Source of the DNA: Kineococcus endophyticus
GTDB lineage: Bacteria > Actinomycetota > Actinomycetes > Actinomycetales > Kineococcaceae
Direction: 5' to 3'
Length of the DNA: 64,000 nucleotides
NCBI RefSeq assembly: GCF_040796495.1
Contig: NZ_JBFNQN010000005.1
Span: forward strand, 62,001-126,000
Made by a program: the position numbers and the translations under genes. Within the stretch, counting starts at the first letter, position 1, and each line of letters begins with the position of its first letter. Below the pieces are notes generated by a model that was not told where the DNA came from, made no database searches, and saw only the letters and a program-made list of their open reading frames with translations. Shown here piece after piece: positions 1-9,845 of this stretch.

Positions 1-1122
1 GAACGTCGCCAGGGCGATGCCCAGCGGCGGGGTCATGCCGGCGGCCATGACGGCGGCCATGATCTTCAGCTCCACCGGGCTGCCGGAGGACGTCGCGACG
101 GTGGCCAGGCCGGTCGTCGCGAACGTGTACGCCACCTTGTTGATGGGCCCGCCGAGGTCGGCGGCCATCATGACGCCGAGGATGACGCCGAGCAGGACGA
201 TGCCGCTGCCGGACAGGGAGTTCAGGCCCGCGGTGAGTTCGTCCATGAGCCAGGCGATGGGCCGGCCGAGGACGACGAGCATGGCGCCGGCGGTGATGAA
301 CGTGGCCACGAGCGGGATGACGACGACGGGCATGATGCCGCGCACCGCGTTGGGGACCTTGAGCCGCGCCAGGGCGAGGGCGACGAAGCCCCCGAGGAAC
401 CCGGCGACGAGGCCGCCGAGGAACCCGCTGCCGACCGTCACGGCGATGGTGCCGCCGACGAAGCCGGGGGCCAGGCCCGGGCGGTCGGCGATGCCGAACG
501 CGATGAACCCGGCGAGGACCGGGACGAGGAACCCGAAGGCCGCCCCGCCGAGGACGAACAGCAGGCCGGCCCAGTCGTGACCGGACAGCGGGTCGAACCC
601 GGAGATCAGGTCGGCGGCCGTGACGTCGGAGATCTGGTACCCGCCGATGAGGAACGCCAGGGCGATCATGATGCCGCCGGCGGCGACGAACGGGATCATG
701 TAGCTGACCCCGGTCATGAGCCACTGCCGGACGCGGGTGCCGACACCGGCGTTCGACGTCACCTTGGTGGCCAGCGCCGGGCCCGCGGCCGGCGCCGGGG
801 TCGAGCCCTTGGGCGCGGCCTCGACGGCGGCGACCGCGGCGGCCACGACACCGGGGGCGTCGGCGACGGCCTTCTTCACACCGACGTCGACGGACGGCAG
901 GCCGGCGAAGCGGTCCTTGTCGCGGACCTCGAGGTCGGCGGCGAAGATGACGCCGTCGGCCGCGGCGATGACGGCCGGGTCGAACGGGGCCGAGCCCGCC
1001 GACCCCTGCGTCTCGACCTGGACGTCGTGCCCCGCGGCCTTGCCGGCCTGCTCCAGGGCCTCGGCGGCCATGTACGTGTGGGCGATGCCCGTGGGGCAGC
1101 TGGTGATCGCGACGAACTTCAC
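1..1122 (-). CDS. fruA: PTS fructose transporter subunit EIIBC (partial, C-terminus outside window)
   Basis: This is the membrane permease of the phosphotransferase system; it takes up fructose and delivers it as fructose 1-phosphate. The GTG start at 1122 opens a IIB domain with the phospho-accepting Cys9 in a SCPTGIAHTY motif. A Pro/Ala-rich linker of about 50 residues follows, then the polytopic IIC domain, which begins near residue 140 and runs off the left edge. The GTG overlaps the TGA of the EIIA gene, so the two are translationally coupled. Fructose specificity rests on the IIB motif and the fruK partner. The IIA domain is a separate gene here rather than fused. Confidence 0.93.
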   Translation of the reverse strand, partial: MKFVAITSCPTGIAHTYMAAEALEQAGKAAGHDVQVETQGSAGSAPFDPAVIAAADGVIFAADLEVRDKDRFAGLPSVDVGVKKAVADAPGVVAAAVAAVEAAPKGSTPAPAAGPALATKVTSNAGVGTRVRQWLMTGVSYMIPFVAAGGIMIALAFLIGGYQISDVTAADLISGFDPLSGHDWAGLLFVLGGAAFGFLVPVLAGFIAFGIADRPGLAPGFVGGTIAVTVGSGFLGGLVAGFLGGFVALALARLKVPNAVRGIMPVVVIPLVATFITAGAMLVVLGRPIAWLMDELTAGLNSLSGSGIVLLGVILGVMMAADLGGPINKVAYTFATTGLATVATSSGSPVELKIMAAVMAAGMTPPLGIALATF

Positions 1123-1577
1123 CGTCCGTACACCTCCGTCAGCACGATCGAGGACACGGCCGCCGCGTCGGGCGCCGCGAGGAGGGACTCGCGGAAGGAG
1201 ACGTGCACGAGCTTGCGCGCCAGGGCCGCGAGGATCTGCAGGTGGTCGGCCTCGCCCTCCGTGGGCGCGGCGATGAGGAACACGAGGTTCGCGGGACCGT
1301 CGGGAGCGCCCCAGTCGATGCGCTCGCCGGAGACGACGCGACCGACGGCCAGGCTCGGCACGGTGACGGCGGTCGACCGGGCGTGCGGCAGGCCGATGCC
1401 GCCGGGGATGCCGGTGGCCATCTGCTCCTCGCGGGCCGCGACGTCGGTGAGGAACTGCTGGAGGTCGGTGACCCGCCCGGCGTCGGCCAGCGTCTGCGCC
1501 AGCTGACGCGTCGCGTCGATGCGGTCGGTCGCCACCAGGTCGGTGAGGACGAGTTCGGGGGCGGTCAGGTCGGTCAT
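1119..1577 (-). CDS. PTS fructose/mannitol-type EIIA protein
   Basis: This 152-residue cytoplasmic phosphocarrier accepts phosphate from HPr and passes it to the IIB domain of the next gene. The fold is the fructose/mannitol IIA type; the phosphorylated histidine is His65 in a GIGLPHAR motif. The ATG at 1577 overlaps the fruK stop (ATGA), and its own TGA overlaps the GTG of the EIIBC gene, so it sits in the middle of a fully coupled operon. The longer open frame running upstream is a shadow inside fruK. In other actinobacteria this domain is often fused to EIIBC. Confidence 0.93.
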   Translation of the reverse strand: MTDLTAPELVLTDLVATDRIDATRQLAQTLADAGRVTDLQQFLTDVAAREEQMATGIPGGIGLPHARSTAVTVPSLAVGRVVSGERIDWGAPDGPANLVFLIAAPTEGEADHLQILAALARKLVHVSFRESLLAAPDAAAVSSIVLTEVYGR

Positions 1578-2533
1578 CGCTGCAGGTCCTTCACGAGGGT
1601 GTCGGGATCGGGATCGGTCAGAGTCCGGACGGCGGTGGCCGCGCGGGTGGTCTCGGGGTCGCCCGGCACGGAACTGCCCGGGAGGAGGACGGCGGCGCGG
1701 CCCCAGGCCACGGCCGTCGCGAGGCGGTCCGCCGGGGAACCGCAGGCGTGCAGGAAACCCGCCAGCGTGCAGTCGCCGGCGCCGACGGTGCTCAAGGGGA
1801 CGAGGGGTTCCCCGCCCGCCCACACCACGCCGTCACCGCCGACGAGCAGGGCGCCGGCGCCACCGAGGCTGACGAGCACCTCGCCGACCCCGCGACCGCG
1901 CAGTTCCGCGGCCGCCGTCACGACGTCGCCCACGGTGTGCAGTTCACGGCCGAGCAGTTCGGCGAGTTCGTCCTCGTTGGGTTTCAGGACGTCGGGGGCG
2001 GCGTCGACGGCCGCGGCGAGCGCGGCCCCGCTGGTGTCGACCGCCGAGCGGACGCCGGCCCGCCGGGCGGCGGCGACGAACCGCGCGTGCAGGTCGACCG
2101 GGGCGCCCGGCGGCAGCGAACCGCTGCTGACGAACCAGTCCGGACCGTCCTGCAGACCGTCGACCACGCTGCGCTGCAACGCCTCGACGTCCTCGGCCGT
2201 GAGTTCCGGCCCGGGTTCGTTGAGCTTGGTCGTGGTGCCGTCGGCCTCGACGACCGTGGTGTTCGTGCGGATCGTCCCGGCGATGGGGACGGTCAGCGCC
2301 TGCACCCGCTGGGGGGCCAGCAGCGCCTCGAGCCGGTCGCCGTCGACCCCGCCGGACGGCAGGACGGCGGTGGCCGTGTGGCCGTGCCGGGCCAGGGCGC
2401 GGGCGACGTTGACGCCCTTGCCGCCGGCCTCGACGGACCCGGCCAGGGCGCGGTGGACCTCACCGCGCGTCAGGACGGCGAGTTCGACGGTGTGGTCGAC
2501 GCTGGGGTTCGGCGTGACGGTCAGGACCTTCAT
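1574..2533 (-). CDS. fruK: 1-phosphofructokinase
   Basis: FruK phosphorylates fructose 1-phosphate to fructose 1,6-bisphosphate, feeding the PTS product into glycolysis. The 319-residue protein is a PfkB/ribokinase-fold kinase. It begins MKVLTVTPNPSVD, has the sugar-binding GGKGVNVA segment near residue 37, and the C-terminal signature VGAGDCTLAGF with the catalytic Asp. Length is normal for the family. The ATG at 2533 overlaps the stop of the upstream DeoR-type regulator (ATGA), and its stop overlaps the EIIA start. 6-phosphofructokinase or tagatose kinase is a weaker alternative, because the PTS neighbours argue for fructose 1-phosphate. Confidence 0.94.
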   Translation of the reverse strand: MKVLTVTPNPSVDHTVELAVLTRGEVHRALAGSVEAGGKGVNVARALARHGHTATAVLPSGGVDGDRLEALLAPQRVQALTVPIAGTIRTNTTVVEADGTTTKLNEPGPELTAEDVEALQRSVVDGLQDGPDWFVSSGSLPPGAPVDLHARFVAAARRAGVRSAVDTSGAALAAAVDAAPDVLKPNEDELAELLGRELHTVGDVVTAAAELRGRGVGEVLVSLGGAGALLVGGDGVVWAGGEPLVPLSTVGAGDCTLAGFLHACGSPADRLATAVAWGRAAVLLPGSSVPGDPETTRAATAVRTLTDPDPDTLVKDLQR

Positions 2534-3303
2534 GCGCGCACGACCCGGGGGCCGGCGGCCTCGACGTCCCCGAGGATCTCGGGGTCGGTCGCGGAATCGG
2601 TGATCACGGTGTCGACAGCCTCCAGGTCTGCGACGTGGGCGAAGTCGTCCCGGCCGAACTTGGTGTGGTCGGCCAGCACGACGGTGCGCCGGGCGGAGGA
2701 GATGAGGCAGCGCTTGACGGCGGCCTCGGCGAGGTCGGGGGTGGTGAGCCCGTGCTCGACGGTGAGGGCGTTCGTCCCGAGGAAGCAGACGTCGGCGAAG
2801 ACCTCGGCCAGGGCCCGTTCGGCCCAGACCCCGACGGCGGCCAGGGTGCGGCCGCGGACGGTGCCGCCCACGACGTGCAGGGTGAGGTTCGGGCGGGTGG
2901 CCACCGCCTGCGCGACGACCTGGGCGATGGGCAGGGCGTGCGTGACGACCACGAGTTCGCGGTCGGTGGGCAGGAGTTCGGCCAGGCGGGCCGTCGTCGT
3001 GCCGGCGTCGAGCAGCAGCGTTCCGCCGTCGGGCAGTTCGGCCAGGGCGGCGCGGGCGATGCGGTCCTTCTCCGGACCGGCGACGTCCTGGCGTTCGGGG
3101 ACGGCCAGCTCGGCGCCGAGCCGTTCGACGGGGATCGCCCCGCCGTGGACGCGGCGCAGGACGCCGCGGCGTTCGAGGACCGTGAGGTCGCGCCGGATGG
3201 TCTCCGGGGTCACGTCGAGCAGGTCGGCCAGGGCGGCGACCTCGACCCGGCCGGCGCCGCGCGCCGCGTCCAGGATCGTCTGGTGCCGCTCCGGTGCGTA
3301 CAT
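2530..3303 (-). CDS. fruR: DeoR/GlpR family regulator of the fructose operon
   Basis: This is a 257-residue sugar-phosphate-responsive repressor. Residues 1-57 form the DeoR helix-turn-helix (VAALADLLDVTPETIRRDL), followed by the linker GVLRRVHGGA. The C-terminal half is a DeoR sensor domain with an LLDAGTTTARLAELL phosphate-loop-like segment. It is the first gene of the fru operon and its stop overlaps the fruK ATG. The start is supported by AGGAG about 10 nt upstream. Sugar phosphates are usual inducers for this family; fructose 1-phosphate is inferred from context. It probably autoregulates through the direct repeat in its leader. Confidence 0.9.
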   Translation of the reverse strand: MYAPERHQTILDAARGAGRVEVAALADLLDVTPETIRRDLTVLERRGVLRRVHGGAIPVERLGAELAVPERQDVAGPEKDRIARAALAELPDGGTLLLDAGTTTARLAELLPTDRELVVVTHALPIAQVVAQAVATRPNLTLHVVGGTVRGRTLAAVGVWAERALAEVFADVCFLGTNALTVEHGLTTPDLAEAAVKRCLISSARRTVVLADHTKFGRDDFAHVADLEAVDTVITDSATDPEILGDVEAAGPRVVRA

Positions 3304-3320
3304 CTGTGGGTGCTCCTGCT

Positions 3321-3352
3321 TGACGTCCTCGTCGTTGCTGACGTCCTCGTCG
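3321..3352 (-). promoter_or_regulatory. Direct repeat, candidate FruR operator
   Basis: Two identical 14-bp copies of TGACGTCCTCGTCG (3321-3334 and 3339-3352) are separated by 4 bp, giving an 18-bp period. They lie between the fru promoter and the fruR ribosome-binding site, in the untranslated leader. Tandem identical sites are a common operator form for DeoR-family repressors. That FruR binds here is inferred. Confidence 0.6.
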
Positions 3353-3387
3353 GGGTGAGTAGCGGCCCGGCCTCCCGGGCTGCGACA

Positions 3388-3417
3388 GTTCTACGCCCGA
3401 AGCGGGCAGGAAGTCAA
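3388..3417 (-). promoter_or_regulatory. Sigma-A-type promoter of the fru operon
   Basis: On the minus strand TTGACT (3417-3412) and TAGAAC (3393-3388) are separated by 18 bp. This is the best -35/-10 pair upstream of fruR and predicts transcription starting near 3380, about 75 nt before the GTG-independent ATG at 3303. The direct repeat lies downstream of the start site. Confidence 0.6.
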
Positions 3418-3464
3418 CACTTCGGACCCAAACGGACATCCGGACGGTCCGGAACGCAGAACGC

Positions 3465-3487
3465 CCCTCGTCCGGGCAGGACGAGGG
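3465..3487 (-). terminator. Hairpin terminator after the topoisomerase gene
   Basis: CCCTCGTCC (3465-3473) pairs with GGACGAGGG (3479-3487) around a 5-nt loop, 20 nt past the stop codon at 3509. It separates the topoisomerase gene from the fru promoter. There is no U-tract. Confidence 0.6.
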
Positions 3488-3508
3488 ACGGTGCGGTGGT
3501 GCTCGCCG

Positions 3509-5608
3509 TCAGGCGTCGATGCGGTCCCGGTCGAGGTTCTCGGCCCCGGCGATGATGAAGTCCTTGCGCGGTGCGACGTCGTTGCCCATGAGCAGCTCGA
3601 ACACGCGCTCGGCCACCGCCCCGTCCGAGACGGTGACGCGGCGCAGCGTCCGGTGCGCGCGTTCCATCGTCGTCTCGGCGAGCTGGTCCTCGTCCATCTC
3701 CCCCAGGCCCTTGTACCGCTGCGGGTCCTTGTACGTCCGGCCCCGCTTGGTGAGGTCGGCCGTCACGCGGCGCAGCTCGGCGTCGGAGTACGTGTAGATG
3801 ACCTCGCGCTCGCGCCGGCCCGCCCCGTTGACCTCCACGCGGTGCAGCGGGGGCACGGCGGCGAAGACGCGGCCGGCGTCGATGAGGGGCCGCATGTACC
3901 GGAAGAACAGCGTCAGCAGCAGCGTCCGGATGTGGGCGCCGTCGACGTCGGCGTCCGTCATGAGCACGATCTTGCCGTAGCGGACCGAGGACAGGTCGAA
4001 GCTGCGCCCGGACCCCCCGCCGACCACCTGGATGATCGAGGCGCACTCGGCGTTCTTCAGCATGTCCGTGACGGACGCCTTCTGGACGTTGAGGATCTTG
4101 CCGCGCAGGGGCAGCAGCGCCTGGTACTCCGAGTCGCGGGCCCCCATGGCCGTCCCGAGCGCCGAGTCCCCCTCGACGAGGAACAGCTCGGTGTTGCCCA
4201 CGTCGTCGGACCGGCAGTCCTTGAGCTTGGGCGGCAGCGAGGAGCTCTCCAGCGCGTTCTTGCGCCGCTGCGTCTCCTTGTGCAGCCGCGCGGAGATGCG
4301 CGACTTCATCTCGGTGACGACCTTGTCCAGCACGGCCGTGGCCTGCGCCTTGTCCTCGCGCTTGCCGCTCGTCAGCACGGTCGTCAGCTCGGTCTCGACG
4401 ACCTTGCGCACGATGGCGCGCACGGCCGCGGTGCCCAGGACCTCCTTGGTCTGGCCCTCGAACTGCGGTTCGGCCAGCCGCACCGTGATGACCGCGGTCA
4501 TGCCGGCGAGGACGTCGTCCTTCTCCAGCTTCTCGTCCTTGCCGACCTTCAGGCGGCGGGCCTGGGCGTCGACCTGGGCCTTCACCGCCGCGTACAGGCC
4601 CTGCTCGAACCCGGACAGGTGCGAGCCGCCCTTGGGGGTGGCGATGATGTTGACGAAGGTGCGCACCGTGGGGTCGTAGCCGGTGCCCCAGCGCAGCGCG
4701 ACGTCGACGACGCAGTGGCGTTCGACGTCCTGCATGTCCATGTGCCCGGAGTCGTCGAGGACCGGGACCGTCTCGGTGAACGTGCCCTCGCCCTGCAGGC
4801 GCCACACGTCCGTGACGGGGGCGTCGGGGGTGAGGAACTCGACGTACTCGCCGATCCCGCCGTCGTGCTGGAAGACCTCCTCGGTGGGTTCGCCCGAGCG
4901 CTCGTCGCGCACGACGATGCGCAGGCCCGGGACGAGGAAGGACGTCTGCCGCGCCCGGGCGGCGAGGTCGGCGTGGGAGAACTCGGCGTCCTTGAGGAAG
5001 ACCTGCGTGTCGGCCCAGTAGCGCACCCGCGTCCCGGTGGCGCCCCGCTTGGCGCGGCCGACGACCTCCAGACCCGTCGCCGGGGTGAAGGGGGCGTCGG
5101 GGCCCTCCCCGGCGTACCGGCCGGGCGCACCGCGCCGGAAGCTCGTCGCGTACGTCTTGCCGCCGCGGTCGACCTGGACGTCGAGGCGGGAGCTGAGGGC
5201 GTTGACGACGCTCGCCCCGACCCCGTGCAGACCACCGGAGGCCGAGTAGGACCCGCCGCCGAACTTGCCGCCGGCGTGCAGGTGGGTGAAGACGACCTCG
5301 ACGCCGGACAGGCCCGTGCGCTTCTCGACGTCGACCGGGATGCCGCGGCCGTCGTCGTGGACCTCCACGGAGCCGTCGGCGTGCAGGACGACGTGGATGT
5401 TCTGGCAGTGCCCGCCGAGGGCCTCGTCGACGGCGTTGTCGATGATCTCCCACAGGCAGTGCATGAGGCCGCGCGAGTCGGTGGAGCCGATGTACATCCC
5501 CGGCCGCTTGCGGACGGCCTCCAGGCCCTCGAGGACCAGCAGGTTCGCCGCGGTGTACTTGTCCTCGCCGCCGGAGGGGCCGGAGGGGGTCGGGCTGGGG
5601 GGAGTCAC
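3509..5608 (-). CDS. parE: Type IIA DNA topoisomerase subunit B (topoisomerase IV/gyrase B)
   Basis: This is the ATPase subunit that, with a ParC/GyrA partner, passes one DNA duplex through another. The 699-residue protein has, in order, the GHKL ATPase domain (EIIDNAVDEA, DDGRGIPVD, GGLHGVGASVVNALS), the transducer domain, a TOPRIM domain with EGDSALGTA and the metal-binding DADVDGAH, and the GyrB C-terminal segment (YKGLGEMDEDQL). EGDSALGT in place of EGDSAGG is, as I recall, the form in actinobacterial ParE-like paralogues, so I favour ParE over GyrB. The GTG start at 5608 puts VTPPSPTP just before the conserved domain; the frame upstream is noncoding leader. No subunit A gene is nearby. 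Confidence 0.88.
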   Translation of the reverse strand: MTPPSPTPSGPSGGEDKYTAANLLVLEGLEAVRKRPGMYIGSTDSRGLMHCLWEIIDNAVDEALGGHCQNIHVVLHADGSVEVHDDGRGIPVDVEKRTGLSGVEVVFTHLHAGGKFGGGSYSASGGLHGVGASVVNALSSRLDVQVDRGGKTYATSFRRGAPGRYAGEGPDAPFTPATGLEVVGRAKRGATGTRVRYWADTQVFLKDAEFSHADLAARARQTSFLVPGLRIVVRDERSGEPTEEVFQHDGGIGEYVEFLTPDAPVTDVWRLQGEGTFTETVPVLDDSGHMDMQDVERHCVVDVALRWGTGYDPTVRTFVNIIATPKGGSHLSGFEQGLYAAVKAQVDAQARRLKVGKDEKLEKDDVLAGMTAVITVRLAEPQFEGQTKEVLGTAAVRAIVRKVVETELTTVLTSGKREDKAQATAVLDKVVTEMKSRISARLHKETQRRKNALESSSLPPKLKDCRSDDVGNTELFLVEGDSALGTAMGARDSEYQALLPLRGKILNVQKASVTDMLKNAECASIIQVVGGGSGRSFDLSSVRYGKIVLMTDADVDGAHIRTLLLTLFFRYMRPLIDAGRVFAAVPPLHRVEVNGAGRREREVIYTYSDAELRRVTADLTKRGRTYKDPQRYKGLGEMDEDQLAETTMERAHRTLRRVTVSDGAVAERVFELLMGNDVAPRKDFIIAGAENLDRDRIDA

Positions 5609-5714
5609 CCCGGCAGCGTACGGGGCCCGGTGCACGCGCCCGGGGAGGCGTCCGGCGGGCCCTGTGTGACCGATGACACCTCCGCTAGGAGCGAACGGGT
5701 TGCTCCAACGGCGT

Positions 5715-5741
5715 GGGAACGCGCGCGAGCTGCCGAAGGTT
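5715..5741 (+). promoter_or_regulatory. Possible SigR/SigH-type promoter
   Basis: GGGAAC (5715-5720) and GTT (5739-5741) are 18 bp apart, matching the GGGAAY-N18-GTT form used by thiol-stress sigma factors of the SigR/SigH family. It lies 67 bp upstream of the small CxxC protein gene at 5808. No convincing TTGACA/TANNNT pair was seen in this intergenic region. A chance match is possible because the motif is short. Confidence 0.35.
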
Positions 5742-5807
5742 GGGGAAGAGTGTCCGGCGGGAGCAGCAGCTGCCCGCCAGCGTGCACGACCCGGAAGGAG
5801 TCGCGGG

Positions 5808-6044
5808 ATGACCACCGCCATGACCACCCTCAGCCAGAGCCCCATGACCGCCTCGGACCGGTGCGACCGGTGCGGCGCACAGGCCTACGTGCGGGTCCAG
5901 CTCAACGCCGGTGGTGAGCTCCTCTTCTGCGCTCACCACGGTCGTGAGCACCGTGAGGCCCTGCGCGCCGCCGGCGCCGACATCCACGACGAGTCCCAGA
6001 AGCTCGTGGCCACGTCGTCGACCGCCGCACCCGACGAGCGCTGA
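5808..6044 (+). CDS. Small Zn-ribbon-like protein of the DUF7455 type
   Basis: This 78-residue acidic protein has a C-x2-C pair (CDRCGAQA, near residues 19-22) and a second cluster FCAHHGREH near residues 41-49; together they could bind one zinc ion. It resembles a short family widespread in actinobacteria that usually sits near sigma factor or topoisomerase genes, as here; its function is unknown. The start is fixed by GGAAGGAG at 5792-5799. It is transcribed divergently from the topoisomerase gene. The DUF number is from memory. Confidence 0.82.
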   Translation: MTTAMTTLSQSPMTASDRCDRCGAQAYVRVQLNAGGELLFCAHHGREHREALRAAGADIHDESQKLVATSSTAAPDER

Positions 6045-6064
6045 CCACGACACCGCACGACCGG

Positions 6065-6099
6065 CGAGCCCGGCGTCACCATGGGTGACGCCGGGCTCG
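6065..6099 (+). promoter_or_regulatory. Perfect 16-bp hairpin with the ATG of the next gene in its loop
   Basis: CGAGCCCGGCGTCACC (6065-6080) is perfectly complementary to GGTGACGCCGGGCTCG (6084-6099). The 3-nt loop is ATG, the start codon at 6081. No Shine-Dalgarno sequence precedes it. The hairpin could terminate the upstream DUF7455 transcript, control initiation of the DUF456 gene, or both. Confidence 0.7.
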
Positions 6100-6575
6100 T
6101 CGTCGTCGCGCTGGTGATGGCCGTCGGCCTCGTCGGCATCGTCGTCCCGGTCCTGCCGGGCACCGTCCTCGTCGGGCTGTCGGCCCTCGTGTGGGCCGTC
6201 GCCGAGGGCGGCGCCGCGTGGGCCTGGTTCGCCGGGGTGGCCGTCCTCCTGGCCGCCGGCCAGGTCTCGATGTACCTCCTGCCCGGCCGGCGCATGACCC
6301 GCGCCGGCATCGGCAAGCGCACCCTCCTGCTCGGCGCCGTGCTCGGCGTCGTCGGCTTCTTCGTCGTCCCCGTCCTCGGTCTGCCCCTGGGCTTCGTCCT
6401 CGGGGTGTTCCTCGGGGAGCTGGCGGCCGCCTCCGAGGTCCCCGACCGCGCCCGCCGGGCGTGGCGCTCGACGGTCGTGGCGCTGAAGAACGTGGGACTG
6501 AGCGTGGCCCTGGAGGGGTCCGCCGCCCTCCTCGCGACCGGCGTGTGGGTCGCCGGGGCGCTCAGCCTGCGCTGA
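6081..6575 (+). CDS. DUF456 family membrane protein
   Basis: This 164-residue protein is almost entirely hydrophobic, with about four to five membrane segments. It contains the family features GIVVPVLPGT (near residue 19) and a Gly-rich GLPLGFVLGVFLGEL segment near residue 95. The family is common in actinobacteria and has no settled function. The ATG at 6081 gives the usual family N-terminus but sits in the loop of a 16-bp hairpin and lacks a Shine-Dalgarno sequence. GTG 6114 and ATG 6117 are in-frame alternatives that would clip the first membrane helix. The 3' end overlaps the convergent VOC gene by 14 bp. Confidence 0.85.
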   Translation: MGDAGLVVVALVMAVGLVGIVVPVLPGTVLVGLSALVWAVAEGGAAWAWFAGVAVLLAAGQVSMYLLPGRRMTRAGIGKRTLLLGAVLGVVGFFVVPVLGLPLGFVLGVFLGELAAASEVPDRARRAWRSTVVALKNVGLSVALEGSAALLATGVWVAGALSLR

Positions 6576-6984
6576 ACTCCACCCGCTGGTCGACGACCCA
6601 CGTCACGCCGAAGCGGTCGGTCAGCATCCCGTACAGCGGCGAGAACGCCGACGGCCCCAGCGGTGTGCGCACGTGCCGGGCGCCCACGGCCAGCCCCTCG
6701 TAGGCCCGCGTGACCTCCTCCGCCGTGTCGCAGCGCAGCGAGACGTAGACGGCGTTGACACCGGGGTCGAACTCCCGGTCGGTCTGGACGTCGTAGGCCA
6801 TGACGTGCGCCCCGCCGGGCGCCTGCACCTCACCCCAGACGACGTGGTCGGGCTGCCCCTGCGGGTCGTGCGCCTGGCCGTAGGTGACGACGGTCGGCGT
6901 GCCGCCGAGGACGCCGGCGTAGAAGTCCAACGCCTCCCGGGCCTCGCCGCGGAAGTTCAGGTGGGTGGTGGTCGTGACGGTCAC
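6562..6984 (-). CDS. VOC (glyoxalase/PhnB-like) family protein
   Basis: This 140-residue protein has the vicinal-oxygen-chelate beta-alpha-beta-beta-beta fold of the PhnB-like branch. It opens THLNFRGEAREALDFYAGVLGG and ends DRFGVTWVVDQRVE, both typical of that branch. Members act as isomerases, dioxygenases or antibiotic-binding proteins, and the substrate cannot be read here. The gene is divergent from the WYL regulator at 7084 (99 bp between starts), which may control it, and convergent with DUF456 (14-bp overlap). Confidence 0.87.
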   Translation of the reverse strand: MTVTTTTHLNFRGEAREALDFYAGVLGGTPTVVTYGQAHDPQGQPDHVVWGEVQAPGGAHVMAYDVQTDREFDPGVNAVYVSLRCDTAEEVTRAYEGLAVGARHVRTPLGPSAFSPLYGMLTDRFGVTWVVDQRVEFSAG

Positions 6985-7083
6985 GTCGTCCTCCTCGTGC
7001 CGCCGGGGCGGTCCCGGCGTCGAGGTCGACTCTCCTCCCCCCAGCGGTCAGGTCCTGACCTCTTCTCGGGCCATCCTGGACCC

Positions 7084-8093
7084 GTGAGTGGAACCTCGAG
7101 CCGGATGCTGACCCTGCTGTCGCTGTTGCAGGCGCGGCGCGACTGGCCCGGTCCGCTCCTCGCCGAGCGGCTCGACGTCAGCCCGCGCACGGTGCGCCGC
7201 GACGTCGACCGGTTGCGCGCACTCGGCTACCCCGTCACGGCGCTCAAGGGGCCCGACGGCGGGTACCGTCTCGCGCCCGGGCAGGACCTGCCGCCGCTGC
7301 TCTTCGACGACCGGCAGGCCGTGGCGCTGGTCGTCGCGCTCCGCACGACCGCGGCAGCCGGCGGCGACCTCGGGGAGGCGGCCGAACGGGCCCTCGCCGT
7401 CGTCGCACAGGTGCTGCCGTCCCGGCTGCGGCACCGCGTCGACGCGCTCGCCGACACGGTCGTCGTGAGCGGCGAGCAGCCGGCCGTGGGCACCGAGGTG
7501 CTGCTGGCCGTCGGCGCCGCCGTGCGCTCCCGCGAAGTGCTGCGCCTGCGCCACCGGGACGAGACCCGGCGCGTCGAGCCGCACCACCTGCTGCACCGAC
7601 GCGGCCGGTGGTACGTGCTGGCGTGGGACCTCGACCGGGACGACTGGCGGACCTTCCGCCTGGACCGCGTGGAACCGCTCGTCCCCACGGGACCGCGCTT
7701 CGCCCGGCGGCCGGTCCCGGGCGGGGACCCGGCGGCTCTCGTCGAGGCGCGGTTCAAGGGGTCGGCGGTGCGGGACGCGTGGCCCGTCGTGGGGCGTGTC
7801 GTGCTCGACCGCCCCGCCGGCGAACTCGCCCCCTTCGTCGGTGACGGGACCCTCGTCGACCTCGGCGACGGCCGCAGCGGCCTGACCCTCGGGTCGTGGT
7901 CCTGGCCGGCGCTCGCGGCGGCGGTCGCCCGCTTCGACGCGGACGTCGAGGACGTCTCCCCCGCCGCACTGCGCCGGGCGTTCGGCGTCCTGGCCGAACG
8001 CAGCCGGCGGGCCGCTGCACCACCACCCCGGCCACGCCCTGGACGCACGAACGGCCCGACCGGGAGCCGGTCGGGCCGTTCGGGAGTGGGACG

Positions 8094-8106
<13 letters not shown>
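7084..8106 (+). CDS. HTH/WYL-domain transcriptional regulator
   Basis: This 340-residue regulator carries an N-terminal DeoR-like winged helix ([26 protein letters not shown], then [19 protein letters not shown]), a segment [11 protein letters not shown], and a WYL ligand-binding domain around residues 140-210 ([19 protein letters not shown]). The GTG at 7084 gives a standard N-terminus. It is divergent from a VOC enzyme gene, an arrangement often seen with local regulators. Its last 20 or so codons run through the sigA terminator hairpin, and the stop overlaps sigA by 13 bp, so the Ser/Arg/Gly-rich tail is probably not functional. Confidence 0.88.
8048..8082 (-). terminator. Hairpin terminator of sigA, inside the WYL gene
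   Basis: A 16-bp stem (8048-8063 with 8067-8082; outer arms CGAACGGCCCGACC and GGTCGGGCCGTTCG) closes a GAG loop. It lies 12 nt beyond the sigA stop codon and inside the 3' end of the convergent regulator gene. Confidence 0.75.
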
Positions 8107-9650
<1,544 letters not shown>

Positions 9651-9845
9651 GGACTGCCTTTCGTCGTGGGCGGAACGGGACTGCGCGGGCAGCAGTCGAC
9701 AACGTCAACACCGGCGGGCGGGTGCTTATGCCCACGTGGGAGACAAACGCCGATTCTTGCACGGATCCGCGGATGAGGTGGCGCGACACCACCCGGGAGG
9801 CACCGCACGGGTGCCCAACCGACGCTCGGCCGACGCTCGGCCGGC

